NCBI RefSeq assembly: GCF_000813145.1
Contig: NZ_BAZF01000009.1
Location: 1 to 64,000 of the forward strand
Source of the DNA: Geobacter sp. OR-1
GTDB taxonomy: Bacteria > Desulfobacterota > Desulfuromonadia > Geobacterales > DSM-12255
Length of the DNA: 64,000 bases
Reading direction: 5' to 3'
Part shown: positions 26,518 through 33,577 of the stretch, in pieces
How positions within the stretch are numbered: position 1 is the stretch's first letter
How the letters are laid out: each line of letters starts with the position of its first letter
Translations under genes and position numbers: made by a program
Notes under the pieces: generated by a model
Seen by the model: only the letters and a program-made list of their open reading frames with translations
Database searches by the model: none
Told to the model about the DNA's origin: nothing

Positions 26518-26753
26518 CCATTAACAACACCCCCTCTCGCAAGCGGAATCATAGGCATTTCCTCGGCAGAGCATTTCAACATGTCGCGCTCTATAGTCTC
26601 CCAGATGAACAGGATTTTCCTTCGGCCGAACGGTCTGATGTAGTGGATTCCCTCAAGTAGTACTGAATCTTTTAAATACTCTCTGATGTACCTGCTGTCG
26701 TAGTGAAGTCGACCTGCCAGTTCCTCGGTTGTTATGTAGGTTGCTTGTGCCAT
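26514..26753 (-). CDS. Excisionase/AlpA-like helix-turn-helix protein
   Basis: A 79-residue protein with a MerR/AlpA-type DNA-binding fold: YITTEELAGRLHYDSRYIREYLKDSVLLEGIHYIRPFGRRKILFIWETIERDML. The pattern HYIRPFGRRKILFIW is typical of recombination directionality factors and AlpA regulators. It lies first in the operon with the integrase, and its stop TAG overlaps the integrase ATG. It probably helps excision or controls the integrase. Confidence 0.82.
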   Translation of the reverse strand: MAQATYITTEELAGRLHYDSRYIREYLKDSVLLEGIHYIRPFGRRKILFIWETIERDMLKCSAEEMPMIPLARGGVVNG

Positions 26754-26788
26754 TTGATGATCTCCTTCGTCATTTGTAGTGTAAATGC

Positions 26789-26817
26789 ATTATAATAAAT
26801 ACAAACGCGACTGTCAA
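26789..26817 (-). promoter_or_regulatory. Consensus sigma-70 promoter of the excisionase-integrase operon
   Basis: On the minus strand TTGACA (26817-26812) and TATAAT (26794-26789) are exact consensus hexamers with a 17-base spacer. Inverted arms TGCATTATA (26786-26794) and TATAATGTA (26823-26831) flank it and could be an operator, since they match at 8 of 9 positions. A perfect promoter for recombination genes implies strong repression, probably by the divergent HTH protein. Confidence 0.8.
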
Positions 26818-26946
26818 TCACATATAATGTATTAGAGCGACATAAAATAGTTTGGTGAAGCATATGTGTTGTGAGAGATGTTCTGGCGTGCTATATAGAA
26901 AGACAGCATATTGCTTTGGACTACTTACATGTAATGGAGGAGAGAT

Positions 26947-27204
26947 ATGATTCGGTTCAGATTAAAAGGAATTATTGCGGATCAAGAATTTAAGTCAGGG
27001 AAAAGGCTTACGTTTGAAGAAATTGCGCATGAGACAGGTATTCATCGGACCACGCTGTCAAAAATATCCGGAGTGCGGGGTTACAACACCACGACTGATA
27101 ATATTGACAAGCTCTGTCGATATTTCGGATGTAAGGTGAGCGATATTATGGAGTATGTCCCAGATGAGGAAGTGTCGGTAGAGGAGAAAACGACGAAAAT
27201 ATGA
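26947..27204 (+). CDS. XRE-family HTH regulator
   Basis: An 85-residue protein with one Cro/CI-type helix-turn-helix: KRLTFEEIAHETGIHRTTLSKISGVRGYNTTTDNIDKLCRYFGCKVSDIMEYVPDEE. GGAGGAG precedes the ATG. It is divergent from the excisionase-integrase operon and is the natural candidate for its repressor. Its stop overlaps the start of the next gene (ATGA), so the two products are made together. Confidence 0.88.
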   Translation: MIRFRLKGIIADQEFKSGKRLTFEEIAHETGIHRTTLSKISGVRGYNTTTDNIDKLCRYFGCKVSDIMEYVPDEEVSVEEKTTKI

Positions 27205-27761
27205 AAACTGCTCTTCTAATAATCGATATTCAAAATGACTATTTCTCGAACGGTAACATGGAACTTGAAGGAAGCATCCAGGCAGCGTCAGCAACTGCGC
27301 GCCTCCTTTCCCAATTCCGCAAGGAAAAGTGGCCAATATACCATGTACAGCATTCATCAATAAGACCTGGCAGTACATTTTTTTTGCCGGGCACGGTGGG
27401 CGCGGAGATCCACGATTGCGTGAAACCTCTTCCAGAAGAGACTGTTATCAACAAACACTATCCGAACAGTTTCAGGGAAACTGACCTTCTGGAACGACTA
27501 AAGGCAGATGGAATTGGAACGCTGCTCGTCTGTGGCATGATGAGCCATATGTGTGTCGATGCCACCGTACGTACCGCCTTTGACCTCGGATTTAGCATCA
27601 TCCTGGCTCACGATGCATGCGCCACCAGGGAACTCTCTTTCAACGGCGTTACGGTGCCGGCAAAACAGGTTCACGCCTCCTTCATGGCTGCCCTCGGAAG
27701 CGTCTATGCAAAGACAATGGCAGTGGATGATATCCTTGAGAACATCACCGCTACAGAATAA
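27201..27761 (+). CDS. Isochorismatase-family cysteine hydrolase
   Basis: A 186-residue hydrolase of the isochorismatase/nicotinamidase superfamily. The catalytic triad is visible: Asp in LLIIDIQNDYF, Lys in VINKHYPNSF and Cys in MMSHMCVDATVRTAFDLGF, preceded by the cis-peptide region. The substrate is unknown; amide or ester hydrolysis of a small molecule is expected. It is island cargo coupled to the HTH regulator. Confidence 0.88.
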   Translation: MKTALLIIDIQNDYFSNGNMELEGSIQAASATARLLSQFRKEKWPIYHVQHSSIRPGSTFFLPGTVGAEIHDCVKPLPEETVINKHYPNSFRETDLLERLKADGIGTLLVCGMMSHMCVDATVRTAFDLGFSIILAHDACATRELSFNGVTVPAKQVHASFMAALGSVYAKTMAVDDILENITATE

Positions 27762-27868
27762 AATCGTCAGTTCGTATGGCCAAATCCTCTTTTAAGACAT
27801 TTGCAGAAATTTGGTCACAAACCTCATAAAAAGTGGGCACGGCAGGGCAGGGGTCATCGATCAAAAAT

Positions 27869-28087
27869 ATGACCACTACCCCTGTTAACCTGAGAATTAA
27901 TCAGTTAAATCAATGTAATACAAGAGACAGGGTAGTGGTCATTCGGTGTCGATTCCAGCAATGACTACTATCGGGGGACGGTAGGGGTCAAATGAGTGAA
28001 AATGCAAGGGTAGGGGTCAAAATCCTGCCTACTGATCGTCAAGTGACTTTGGAGGGATGGGCACAATTTGGGCACAGGATGGGCACA
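27869..28087. repeat. Cluster of short direct and inverted repeats next to attR
   Basis: The gap 27762-28132 has no gene. It holds an inverted pair (about 27869-27886 and 27927-27942, core ACCACTACC/GGTAGTGGT), two direct copies of GTAGGGGTCAA (27981 and 28009 onward), and three copies of TGGGCACA at 28058, 28069 and 28080, exactly 11 bp apart. Their place within 50-270 bp of the attachment repeat suggests binding sites for integrase arms or accessory proteins. A decayed coding end is the alternative. Confidence 0.55.
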
Positions 28088-28132
28088 GACAAAAAAAAGA
28101 GGCAGCTGGACTCGCTAACCTCTTGATATTAT

Positions 28133-28207
28133 TGGTGGGCGCAGTAGGGATTGAACCTACGACCCCTGCCGTGTGAAGGCAGTGCTCTCCCGCTGAGCTA
28201 TGCGCCC
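28133..28207 (-). tRNA. tRNA-Val(CAC), island integration target
   Basis: On the minus strand a 75-base tRNA with CCA encoded. The acceptor GGGCGCA pairs with TGCGCCC, the anticodon stem CTGCC/GGCAG holds loop TTCACAC with anticodon CAC, and the T arm is intact. Bases 28133-28179 are duplicated at 13649. The gene remains complete because the island restored its 3' end. Confidence 0.95.
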
Positions 28208-28220
28208 TTGTTTGTATGCT

Positions 28221-28249
28221 TCAATAGCAGATGCCGATTATGCTGTCAA
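28221..28249 (-). promoter_or_regulatory. Promoter of tRNA-Val(CAC)
   Basis: On the minus strand TTGACA (28249-28244) and TATTGA (28226-28221) are 17 bases apart, just upstream of the tRNA 5' end at 28207. Transcription runs toward the island, and the original terminator is now at 13608-13638. Confidence 0.7.
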
Positions 28250-28312
28250 GAAGGATTTCAGGATTGACTGCTTCCCGAGTCGCTTATGTCGGCGCTTTAG
28301 CTCCATTTCGCC

Positions 28313-28341
28313 TTGACCTCCAACTGTTCACCTGATATATT
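28313..28341 (+). promoter_or_regulatory. Sigma-70 promoter upstream of cobO
   Basis: TTGACC at 28313-28318 and TATATT at 28336-28341 with a 17-base spacer. The coding start is 57 bases downstream. It probably starts the cobO transcript. Confidence 0.6.
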
Positions 28342-28397
28342 CCGCAAAAAATTACCTTACGGCCTAATCTTATTGGGATTTGAAGGATGAGGGTCTG

Positions 28398-28928
28398 ATG
28401 CAACTTTACAAGGGTCAGGTTCAGATCTATACGGGTAATGGCAAGGGCAAGACCACGGCAGCCTTGGGTCTTGCTTTCAGGGCTTATGGCAGAGGTTTAA
28501 AGGTCTGCATGATTCAGTTCATGAAGGGGGGCGGGCCTTATGGTGAACATTTTGCCGCGGAACGCCTGGCTCCTGAGTTAACCATTATCCCGTTCGGCAG
28601 GGGAGGGTGGGTAGACCGCGACAATCCGGACCCTGAGGATCGCAGACTCGCGGAAGAGGCGCTAAAATGCGGTGCAGAGGCGCTGACTTCGGGTGATTAC
28701 GACCTGGTTATTCTTGATGAGGTCAATGGCGCCATCCATTTTGGCCTTCTGCAGGTGGAGCAGGTTCTGGAGCTGATTCACTCGCGGCCCGATTGTGTCG
28801 AACTGGTATTGACCGGTAGAAACGCGGATCAAAGGATAATTGATGTGGCCGATCTTGTTACCGAGATGCGCGAAATCAAACATTATTACAAGGCAGGAAT
28901 TCCAGCCAGAGTCGGCATTGAGAAGTAG
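28398..28928 (+). CDS. cobO: Cob(I)alamin adenosyltransferase (CobO/CobA type)
   Basis: A 176-residue ATP-dependent enzyme that adds the adenosyl group to cobalamin. The P-loop YTGNGKGKTTAALGLAFRAYGRG and LVILDEVNGAIHFGLL, ELVLTGRNADQRIIDVADLVTEM are family signatures. ATG 28398 is preceded by AAGGATGAGGG. The neighbour products (a B12-binding mutase subunit and MeaB) use or protect adenosylcobalamin, so the three genes form a logical set. Confidence 0.92.
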   Translation: MQLYKGQVQIYTGNGKGKTTAALGLAFRAYGRGLKVCMIQFMKGGGPYGEHFAAERLAPELTIIPFGRGGWVDRDNPDPEDRRLAEEALKCGAEALTSGDYDLVILDEVNGAIHFGLLQVEQVLELIHSRPDCVELVLTGRNADQRIIDVADLVTEMREIKHYYKAGIPARVGIEK

Positions 28929-29000
28929 TTTACCTCTATATTATTTCAGATAGTTATATTGAGTTGCGGTGATCAATACTGATTTGAAAAAGGAGATGTG

Positions 29001-29405
29001 ATGGCTGAAAGAACTTTGCGCGTGCTGGTTGGTAAACCTGGCTTGGATGGTCATGACCGTGGGGCAAAAATCATTGCCAGGGCTTTCAGGGATGCCGGTT
29101 TTGAGGTCATCTATACAGGCTTGCACCAGACCCCGGAACAGATTGTTTCGGCAGCGATCCAGGAGGATGTTGACTGTGTGGGGCTCTCAATATTGTCGGG
29201 GGCTCATAACACGCTCCTGCCAAAGGTTTGCCAACTGCTGAAAGAGAAAAATGCAGATGACATCGGGGTGTTTGGCGGCGGCGTCATTCCGGAGGATGAC
29301 ATTCCGGGCCTCAAAGGTGCCGGCCTGAAAGAGGTCTTTACTCCCGGGACTTCCACTGAAGACATTGTGAAATGGGTTCGCGAGAATATCAGGCCTAGAG
29401 CTTGA
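29001..29405 (+). CDS. Cobalamin-binding subunit of methylmalonyl-CoA mutase-type enzyme
   Basis: A 134-residue stand-alone B12-binding domain. The cobalamin motif DGHDRG (DxHxxG), LSILSGAH and [29 protein letters not shown] are complete. It corresponds to the C-terminal domain of methylmalonyl-CoA mutase or the small subunit of related mutases; the catalytic large subunit is not in the window. A strong AAAAAGGAG precedes ATG 29001. Confidence 0.9.
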   Translation: MAERTLRVLVGKPGLDGHDRGAKIIARAFRDAGFEVIYTGLHQTPEQIVSAAIQEDVDCVGLSILSGAHNTLLPKVCQLLKEKNADDIGVFGGGVIPEDDIPGLKGAGLKEVFTPGTSTEDIVKWVRENIRPRA

Positions 29406-29428
29406 GAATAGACATTGATGACGAGTTG

Positions 29429-29464
29429 GGCAAAGGCGAGGGTATTCCTCGCCTTTGCCTTGTC
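29429..29464 (+). terminator. Hairpin between the B12-binding gene and meaB
   Basis: A perfect 13-bp stem GGCAAAGGCGAGG (29429-29441) with CCTCGCCTTTGCC (29447-29459), followed by TTGTCG. The stem is strong but the U tract is short, so partial termination or mRNA stabilisation is likely. Confidence 0.6.
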
Positions 29465-29499
29465 GTTTATAGAACAATGGAAAATGGAGTAACGTAGCA

Positions 29500-30453
29500 A
29501 TGCCATTGGCTGAGAAAATTCTTGCCGGAGATATCCGCGCTGCGGCTCGCCTTATGCGGGATATTGACGATGGGTTCGAATCTGCGCATGATGAATTGAA
29601 GTCGCTGTATCCACATGCTGGTAAAGCCTACCTTATCGGGATTACAGGCCCGCCCGGCGCAGGGAAGTCTACGCTTGTCGATCAGATAACCGCTGAATAC
29701 CGGAAACGCGGCAAACGGGTCGGGATTGTGGCCATTGACCCTACCAGCCCTTTTACCGGTGGGGCAATCCTGGGTGACCGAATCAGGATGAATCGTCATG
29801 CTGATGATGAAGGGGTTTTTATCCGCAGCCTGGCCACCAGAGGCTATCTTGGCGGGATTTCGCGTTCGACCGGGGATGTTGCCCTGGTCATGGATGCGAT
29901 GGGGATGGATGTTGTCATTATCGAGACAGTAGGGGTAGGCCAGGATGAAGTGGATATCGTTCGGATGGCTCACACTACAGCGGTAGTCATGGTTCCCGGT
30001 CTCGGGGATGATATCCAGGCCATCAAGGCGGGGATACTGGAGATCGGCGATGTGTTTGTGGTCAACAAGGCTGATCGGCCGGATGCGGACAGGACTGCCC
30101 GTGAACTGGGCGCCATGCTTGATATGAACGTCAGGAAAGATGGCGATTGGCAACCGAAAGTATTAAAGACCGAAGCGAGCAGAGGCACCGGAATCGATCT
30201 GCTTGTTGATGAATTCGAATCGCACCGCTCTTATCTGTTCGGGTCCGGTGCAATAGACCGGTTCATGGCCGAGAAATGCGCCCGGATTTTCATGGAGATA
30301 CTGAAGGAGCGTCTATTTGCCGAGGTCATGATGCCACTCAGGGCAGACGGCAGATTTGACTGTTTTGTCGATGATCTGGTTGGACGCCGCACCGACCCTT
30401 ATACGCTTGTCGACACAGTGCTTGCGGAACGTGCTGCAATCAGGGAGGAGTAA
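29500..30453 (+). CDS. meaB: Methylmalonyl-CoA mutase-associated GTPase MeaB
   Basis: A 317-residue G3E-family P-loop GTPase that guards and reactivates the B12-dependent mutase. Motifs: Walker A GITGPPGAGKSTLVDQI (about 47-63), switch-region DPTSPFTGGAILGDRIRM, ETVGVGQDEVDIVRMAHT and the base-recognition NKADRPDA. The C-terminal dimerisation arm is present. The place after the mutase B12 subunit supports the MeaB assignment over other ArgK-like GTPases. Confidence 0.94.
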   Translation: MPLAEKILAGDIRAAARLMRDIDDGFESAHDELKSLYPHAGKAYLIGITGPPGAGKSTLVDQITAEYRKRGKRVGIVAIDPTSPFTGGAILGDRIRMNRHADDEGVFIRSLATRGYLGGISRSTGDVALVMDAMGMDVVIIETVGVGQDEVDIVRMAHTTAVVMVPGLGDDIQAIKAGILEIGDVFVVNKADRPDADRTARELGAMLDMNVRKDGDWQPKVLKTEASRGTGIDLLVDEFESHRSYLFGSGAIDRFMAEKCARIFMEILKERLFAEVMMPLRADGRFDCFVDDLVGRRTDPYTLVDTVLAERAAIREE

Positions 30454-30481
30454 ACTGAAAGGGCCTGTTTCCAGTAAAGTT

Positions 30482-31378
30482 GTGTCCGGAAGGGTAAGGA
30501 GCCTGCTGAAGGTTCTGGTGACGTCATTATCTCTGGTGCTTGCCGGATGGATAATCCTGTCAGGGCCGTCGGCAATCTCTGATCCGGCAGCTAATCCTGA
30601 AGACCCCGCCAAAGAGGATCTTACCAGGGTTGCTTATCCAAGCATTGCAGGAATCAAGTGGCGTCCGCAATTTATTCGTCCCCAAGATACGCCTGACCTT
30701 CTGTTCGGCAAGGATTGGCCGTTAGTGGCCCGATTTAACCGTATCGACAGAAGGCATTTGTATCCCGGCATGACCATAAAAGTTCCGGAAAAAATGGATG
30801 ATATCCGTAATTATACGCCGTTGCCGCGCGAGTACGAACCTGCCAGACGGCATGAAAAGTATATTGTCGTGAACATCACCGAACAATGGATCGGTGCTTA
30901 TGAATACGGCAAGCTCGTGTTTTCGATGCCGGCTGCAACCGGAAAGAAAGGTACCGAGACCCCTACCGGAATATTCCGCATCGACGCCCGGCATCGAAAT
31001 CATACGTCATCGCTTTATCAGACCGATGACAATAGCGCTCAATACCCGATGGACAATGCGATGCGTTTCTATATCGGAAAGGACAATGTTTCCTATTGGA
31101 TTCATGCCCGAGACCTGCCGGGAAAACCGGCATCCCACGGCTGTGTCGGTCTGTTCGATGAATCCATGCAGAAACGGATGTACGGCATACCGGAAATACC
31201 GGTACTGCTGGATTCCAAAAAGCTTTACGATTGGGCTGTTGGAGAAAACGAATACGAAGATGATACCGGGGAATTGGAGGAGTTGGAGGACGGGCCAGAG
31301 GTGGAGATAACCGGGGATCTTCCCCGGGTTTTGAGTACAACTCCTTATCGATCTGTTGTCCAGATGTCCAATAACTAG
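30482..31378 (+). CDS. L,D-transpeptidase (YkuD domain) with N-terminal membrane anchor
   Basis: A peptidoglycan or lipoprotein cross-linking enzyme of the periplasm. The N-terminus has basic residues and a hydrophobic segment (LLKVLVTSLSLVLAGWIIL). A LysM-like region (LYPGMTIKVPEKM) precedes the YkuD domain (KYIVVNITEQWIGAYEYGKLVFSMPAATGKKGTETPTGIF) with catalytic SHGCVGLFD. The C-terminus is acidic. The start is uncertain. GTG 30482 lacks a ribosome site, while a strong GGAGGAG at 30443-30449 is spaced for CTG 30455 in the same frame. Confidence 0.88.
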   Translation: MSGRVRSLLKVLVTSLSLVLAGWIILSGPSAISDPAANPEDPAKEDLTRVAYPSIAGIKWRPQFIRPQDTPDLLFGKDWPLVARFNRIDRRHLYPGMTIKVPEKMDDIRNYTPLPREYEPARRHEKYIVVNITEQWIGAYEYGKLVFSMPAATGKKGTETPTGIFRIDARHRNHTSSLYQTDDNSAQYPMDNAMRFYIGKDNVSYWIHARDLPGKPASHGCVGLFDESMQKRMYGIPEIPVLLDSKKLYDWAVGENEYEDDTGELEELEDGPEVEITGDLPRVLSTTPYRSVVQMSNN

Positions 31379-31425
31379 ATGAATATAGCTTTGTAAAGGA
31401 ATCAAAAACTCTTCAGGAGGATTAA

Positions 31426-32145
31426 ATGAAAGCATCTTTGCGGGTATTTTTTTCTGTTTTGGTTTTAACCCTGATTTCCCTGTCTGCTTTTGCGGCACCG
31501 TCCGTGGTCAAGCCGGATGTCGCCCTGCGCCAGGCCTTTCCTGACCTTAACTTTGAAAGCATGAAGGAGACCAGTCTCCCGGGGATGTACGAGGTGGTTT
31601 CCGGGCAGAATATCCTCTATTTCTTTCCTGAGAAGGAATACCTCTTTGTCGGAGAGATCTATACCAAGGATCGTAAGGCATTGTCCGCGGAACGAAAGAA
31701 AGAGTTACGGGAGAATACACTCAAACTGGTCAAGACCCTCCCTCTTGAAAAAGCGGTTAAAGTCGGTACCGGGAAAAACACGGTAATTGAATTTACCGAT
31801 CCGGATTGTCCCTATTGCCGCAAGGCCTCGGCGTTTCTCAATAAACGGAAAGACGTAACCCGGTACATTTTCTTTGCTCCGTTTGCACATCCCCAGGCAA
31901 TCACCAAAATTCACCATATCCTCAGCGCTAAAGACAAAGCTGCCGCCTATGAAGATATGATGGCTGGAAAGGCTGCTCCTCAGGGGGCTACCTATAGCGA
32001 GGCTATACAAGCCTTGGCTCAGGAGCATATTGCACTTGCCAGAAAAGTCGGGGTTCAGGGTACTCCGACCTTCTTTATTAACGACCAGGAAGTCGTCGGA
32101 GCAGACGAGAAAAAAATTGAAGGTATTTTAGGCGGTCAAAAATAG
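31426..32145 (+). CDS. DsbC-like thiol:disulfide interchange protein
   Basis: A 239-residue periplasmic protein with a signal peptide (MKASLRVFFSVLVLTLISLSAFA). An N-terminal dimerisation-like domain is followed by a thioredoxin fold with active site DPDCPYCRKA and the cis-proline loop VQGTPTFFINDQ. This architecture fits DsbC/DsbG isomerases. Such enzymes support folding of cysteine-rich exported proteins, relevant to an organism with very large multiheme cytochromes. AGGAGG lies before the ATG. Confidence 0.88.
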   Translation: MKASLRVFFSVLVLTLISLSAFAAPSVVKPDVALRQAFPDLNFESMKETSLPGMYEVVSGQNILYFFPEKEYLFVGEIYTKDRKALSAERKKELRENTLKLVKTLPLEKAVKVGTGKNTVIEFTDPDCPYCRKASAFLNKRKDVTRYIFFAPFAHPQAITKIHHILSAKDKAAAYEDMMAGKAAPQGATYSEAIQALAQEHIALARKVGVQGTPTFFINDQEVVGADEKKIEGILGGQK

Positions 32146-32185
32146 GCTTTAACAAAATTCCCTGCGGATTTTCAACGCAATAAAA

Positions 32186-32225
32186 CAAAGCCCTGCTGGC
32201 ATCTGCCATACAGGGCTTTGTTCAT
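32186..32225. terminator. Terminator after the DsbC-like gene
   Basis: A perfect 10-bp stem CAAAGCCCTG (32186-32195) with CAGGGCTTTG (32211-32220), followed by TTCATT. It separates this gene from the convergent minus-strand CheX-like gene and could serve both. Confidence 0.75.
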
Positions 32226-32242
32226 TCAATGTATAATATCGG

Positions 32243-33103
32243 TCAAGGATAAATTATGATTGTTATTGATGCCTTGCCATCCGCAAGGCAAATGGGGAAG
32301 TTCAATCCTGTATAACCTGCCGGGATGTCGATCCCCCCTTCGCTTGTAAGCAGTTCAGGCGGGAGTATATCCAGAGCGATCCCCTGTTGCACCGATTTAG
32401 CGGCGATATTGCCGCAGACAACGTTTATGAACTCCATGACTGTGTCGTCGAGCACTTCCTTGGGTTCATGCGATACCTCTTCCTGGCTGAGAATGGCTTT
32501 GGCCACCTGCGTCTGGACTTCTTCCGAGGCCGAAAAAACATATCTGCATCTGACATCACCGGTGAAATCCATTGCTGCAATTATGTGAAAATCTTCCAAA
32601 CGTTTTACAATCTCACAAGGAACCGGTCTGAAGGTGAGACGGGCAACTCTTGTCAACATTTTATAACTAAGGTCGGCCATCATTTCCCATAACGGTTGAT
32701 GTTTCAGTTCGGAAGGCAGCAATACCCGGTCTGTGGCATACAGTGATTGATCAGCCTTGAATGCTGCCAGATATTGATCAATCTGCTCGGCATCGAGTCC
32801 TCCTGTCATGACAATCGCTTTGCCTATATATAGATGAGACTCGGACTGTTTCTGCAACGCCTTTTGCAGGGCTTCCGAGGTCAGAAAACCCATCTTTACC
32901 GCCAAGTCCCCAAAGCGGAGATCTTCTGAGCGTTGAGCAAGGTTTACCTGTTCTACATCGGCCTGGGTCATCAACCCCATTTCTATCGCTATATCTCCGA
33001 TGCTTTTGTTTACGGATTCCTGGAGTTCTATCGCCTTGAGAAGCGCTTCTCGGGAAATAGCACCCTGTTCCACCAGGAATTGACCAAAAAACTTTACCGC
33101 CAT
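32243..33103 (-). CDS. CheX-like protein with N-terminal helical repeat domain
   Basis: A 286-residue protein. The first 110 residues hold two to three copies of a helical pattern (FGQFLVEQGAISREALLKAIELQ, FGDLAVKMGFLTSEALQKALQKQ, IGKAIVMTGGLDAEQIDQYL) similar to the N-terminal domains of GspE/MshE ATPases. The C-terminal part resembles the CheX/CheC phosphatase fold (DDTVMEFINVVCGNIAAKSVQ with the E..N pair). It is co-transcribed with the CheY-like gene upstream, 39 bases apart, so it probably dephosphorylates or senses that regulator. Confidence 0.75.
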   Translation of the reverse strand: MAVKFFGQFLVEQGAISREALLKAIELQESVNKSIGDIAIEMGLMTQADVEQVNLAQRSEDLRFGDLAVKMGFLTSEALQKALQKQSESHLYIGKAIVMTGGLDAEQIDQYLAAFKADQSLYATDRVLLPSELKHQPLWEMMADLSYKMLTRVARLTFRPVPCEIVKRLEDFHIIAAMDFTGDVRCRYVFSASEEVQTQVAKAILSQEEVSHEPKEVLDDTVMEFINVVCGNIAAKSVQQGIALDILPPELLTSEGGIDIPAGYTGLNFPICLADGKASITIIIYP

Positions 33104-33142
33104 AATGTATCTCCTTCTGTGCTTGTGATCAGTGCCTTTACT

Positions 33143-33502
33143 CTATAGTCCACGCAGGATTTTCAGCACATTCTCTGCCTCAAAAGGCTTTGAAATGACA
33201 TTCATTGCCCCGAGCTTGATCGCCTCGTTGAACTTGTCTCCGACTCCGCCGAGAGAAGTGATCATTACGACCTTCACGGTCTTGTCCAAGGACATAAGAG
33301 TACGTAAGGCCGTTATGCCATCCATGCCGGGCATATTCATGTCCATGCAGATTATGTCCGGATGGAGGGTCTGGAACATCTTGATAGCATCAAGACCATT
33401 TTTACCTTGTCCAACAACCTGAAAATCCCCACTTTCCACAAGGATCTTTTCGAGTTGGCGGGCTACGGAAATGCTGTCATCTACAAGCAAAACCTTTTTC
33501 AT
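33143..33502 (-). CDS. CheY-like single-domain response regulator
   Basis: A 119-residue receiver domain: MKKVLLVDDSISVARQLEKIL with the acidic pair, IICMDMNMPGMDGITAL with the phospho-acceptor Asp, VVMITSLGG with the conserved Ser/Thr position, and VISKPFEAENV with the Lys-Pro. There is no output domain. AAGGAG precedes the chosen ATG (33502). It pairs with the CheX-like gene downstream. Confidence 0.92.
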   Translation of the reverse strand: MKKVLLVDDSISVARQLEKILVESGDFQVVGQGKNGLDAIKMFQTLHPDIICMDMNMPGMDGITALRTLMSLDKTVKVVMITSLGGVGDKFNEAIKLGAMNVISKPFEAENVLKILRGL

Positions 33503-33577
33503 GTTAATTCTCCTTATCCGGGAAATGCGGTGTGGCAATTATATGTTATCGGGTAAAAACGCTTCGTCTTGAATCGA

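Larger units (their letters stand above)
13649..28179. mobile_element. Genomic island integrated in tRNA-Val(CAC)
   Basis: About 14.5 kb bounded by 47-bp direct repeats of the tRNA 3' part, with the intact tRNA at the right end. The recombination genes (excisionase-like, integrase) lie near the tRNA end. Cargo includes an AAA ATPase cassette, narJI with a broken narH, a hemerythrin, a HU/IHF-like gene, an HD-domain protein, an HTH regulator and an isochorismatase-like hydrolase. No phage structural, replication or conjugation genes are seen, so it is a non-self-transmissible or decayed integrative element. At least six genes inside are truncated or frame-shifted. Confidence 0.88.

Noticed and set aside
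13649-28179. Whether the direct repeats could be a CRISPR or a prophage boundary
   Set aside because: Only two copies of a tRNA-derived block exist, with no spacers. No capsid, tail, portal, terminase or lysis gene is present, so neither CRISPR nor a functional prophage fits.
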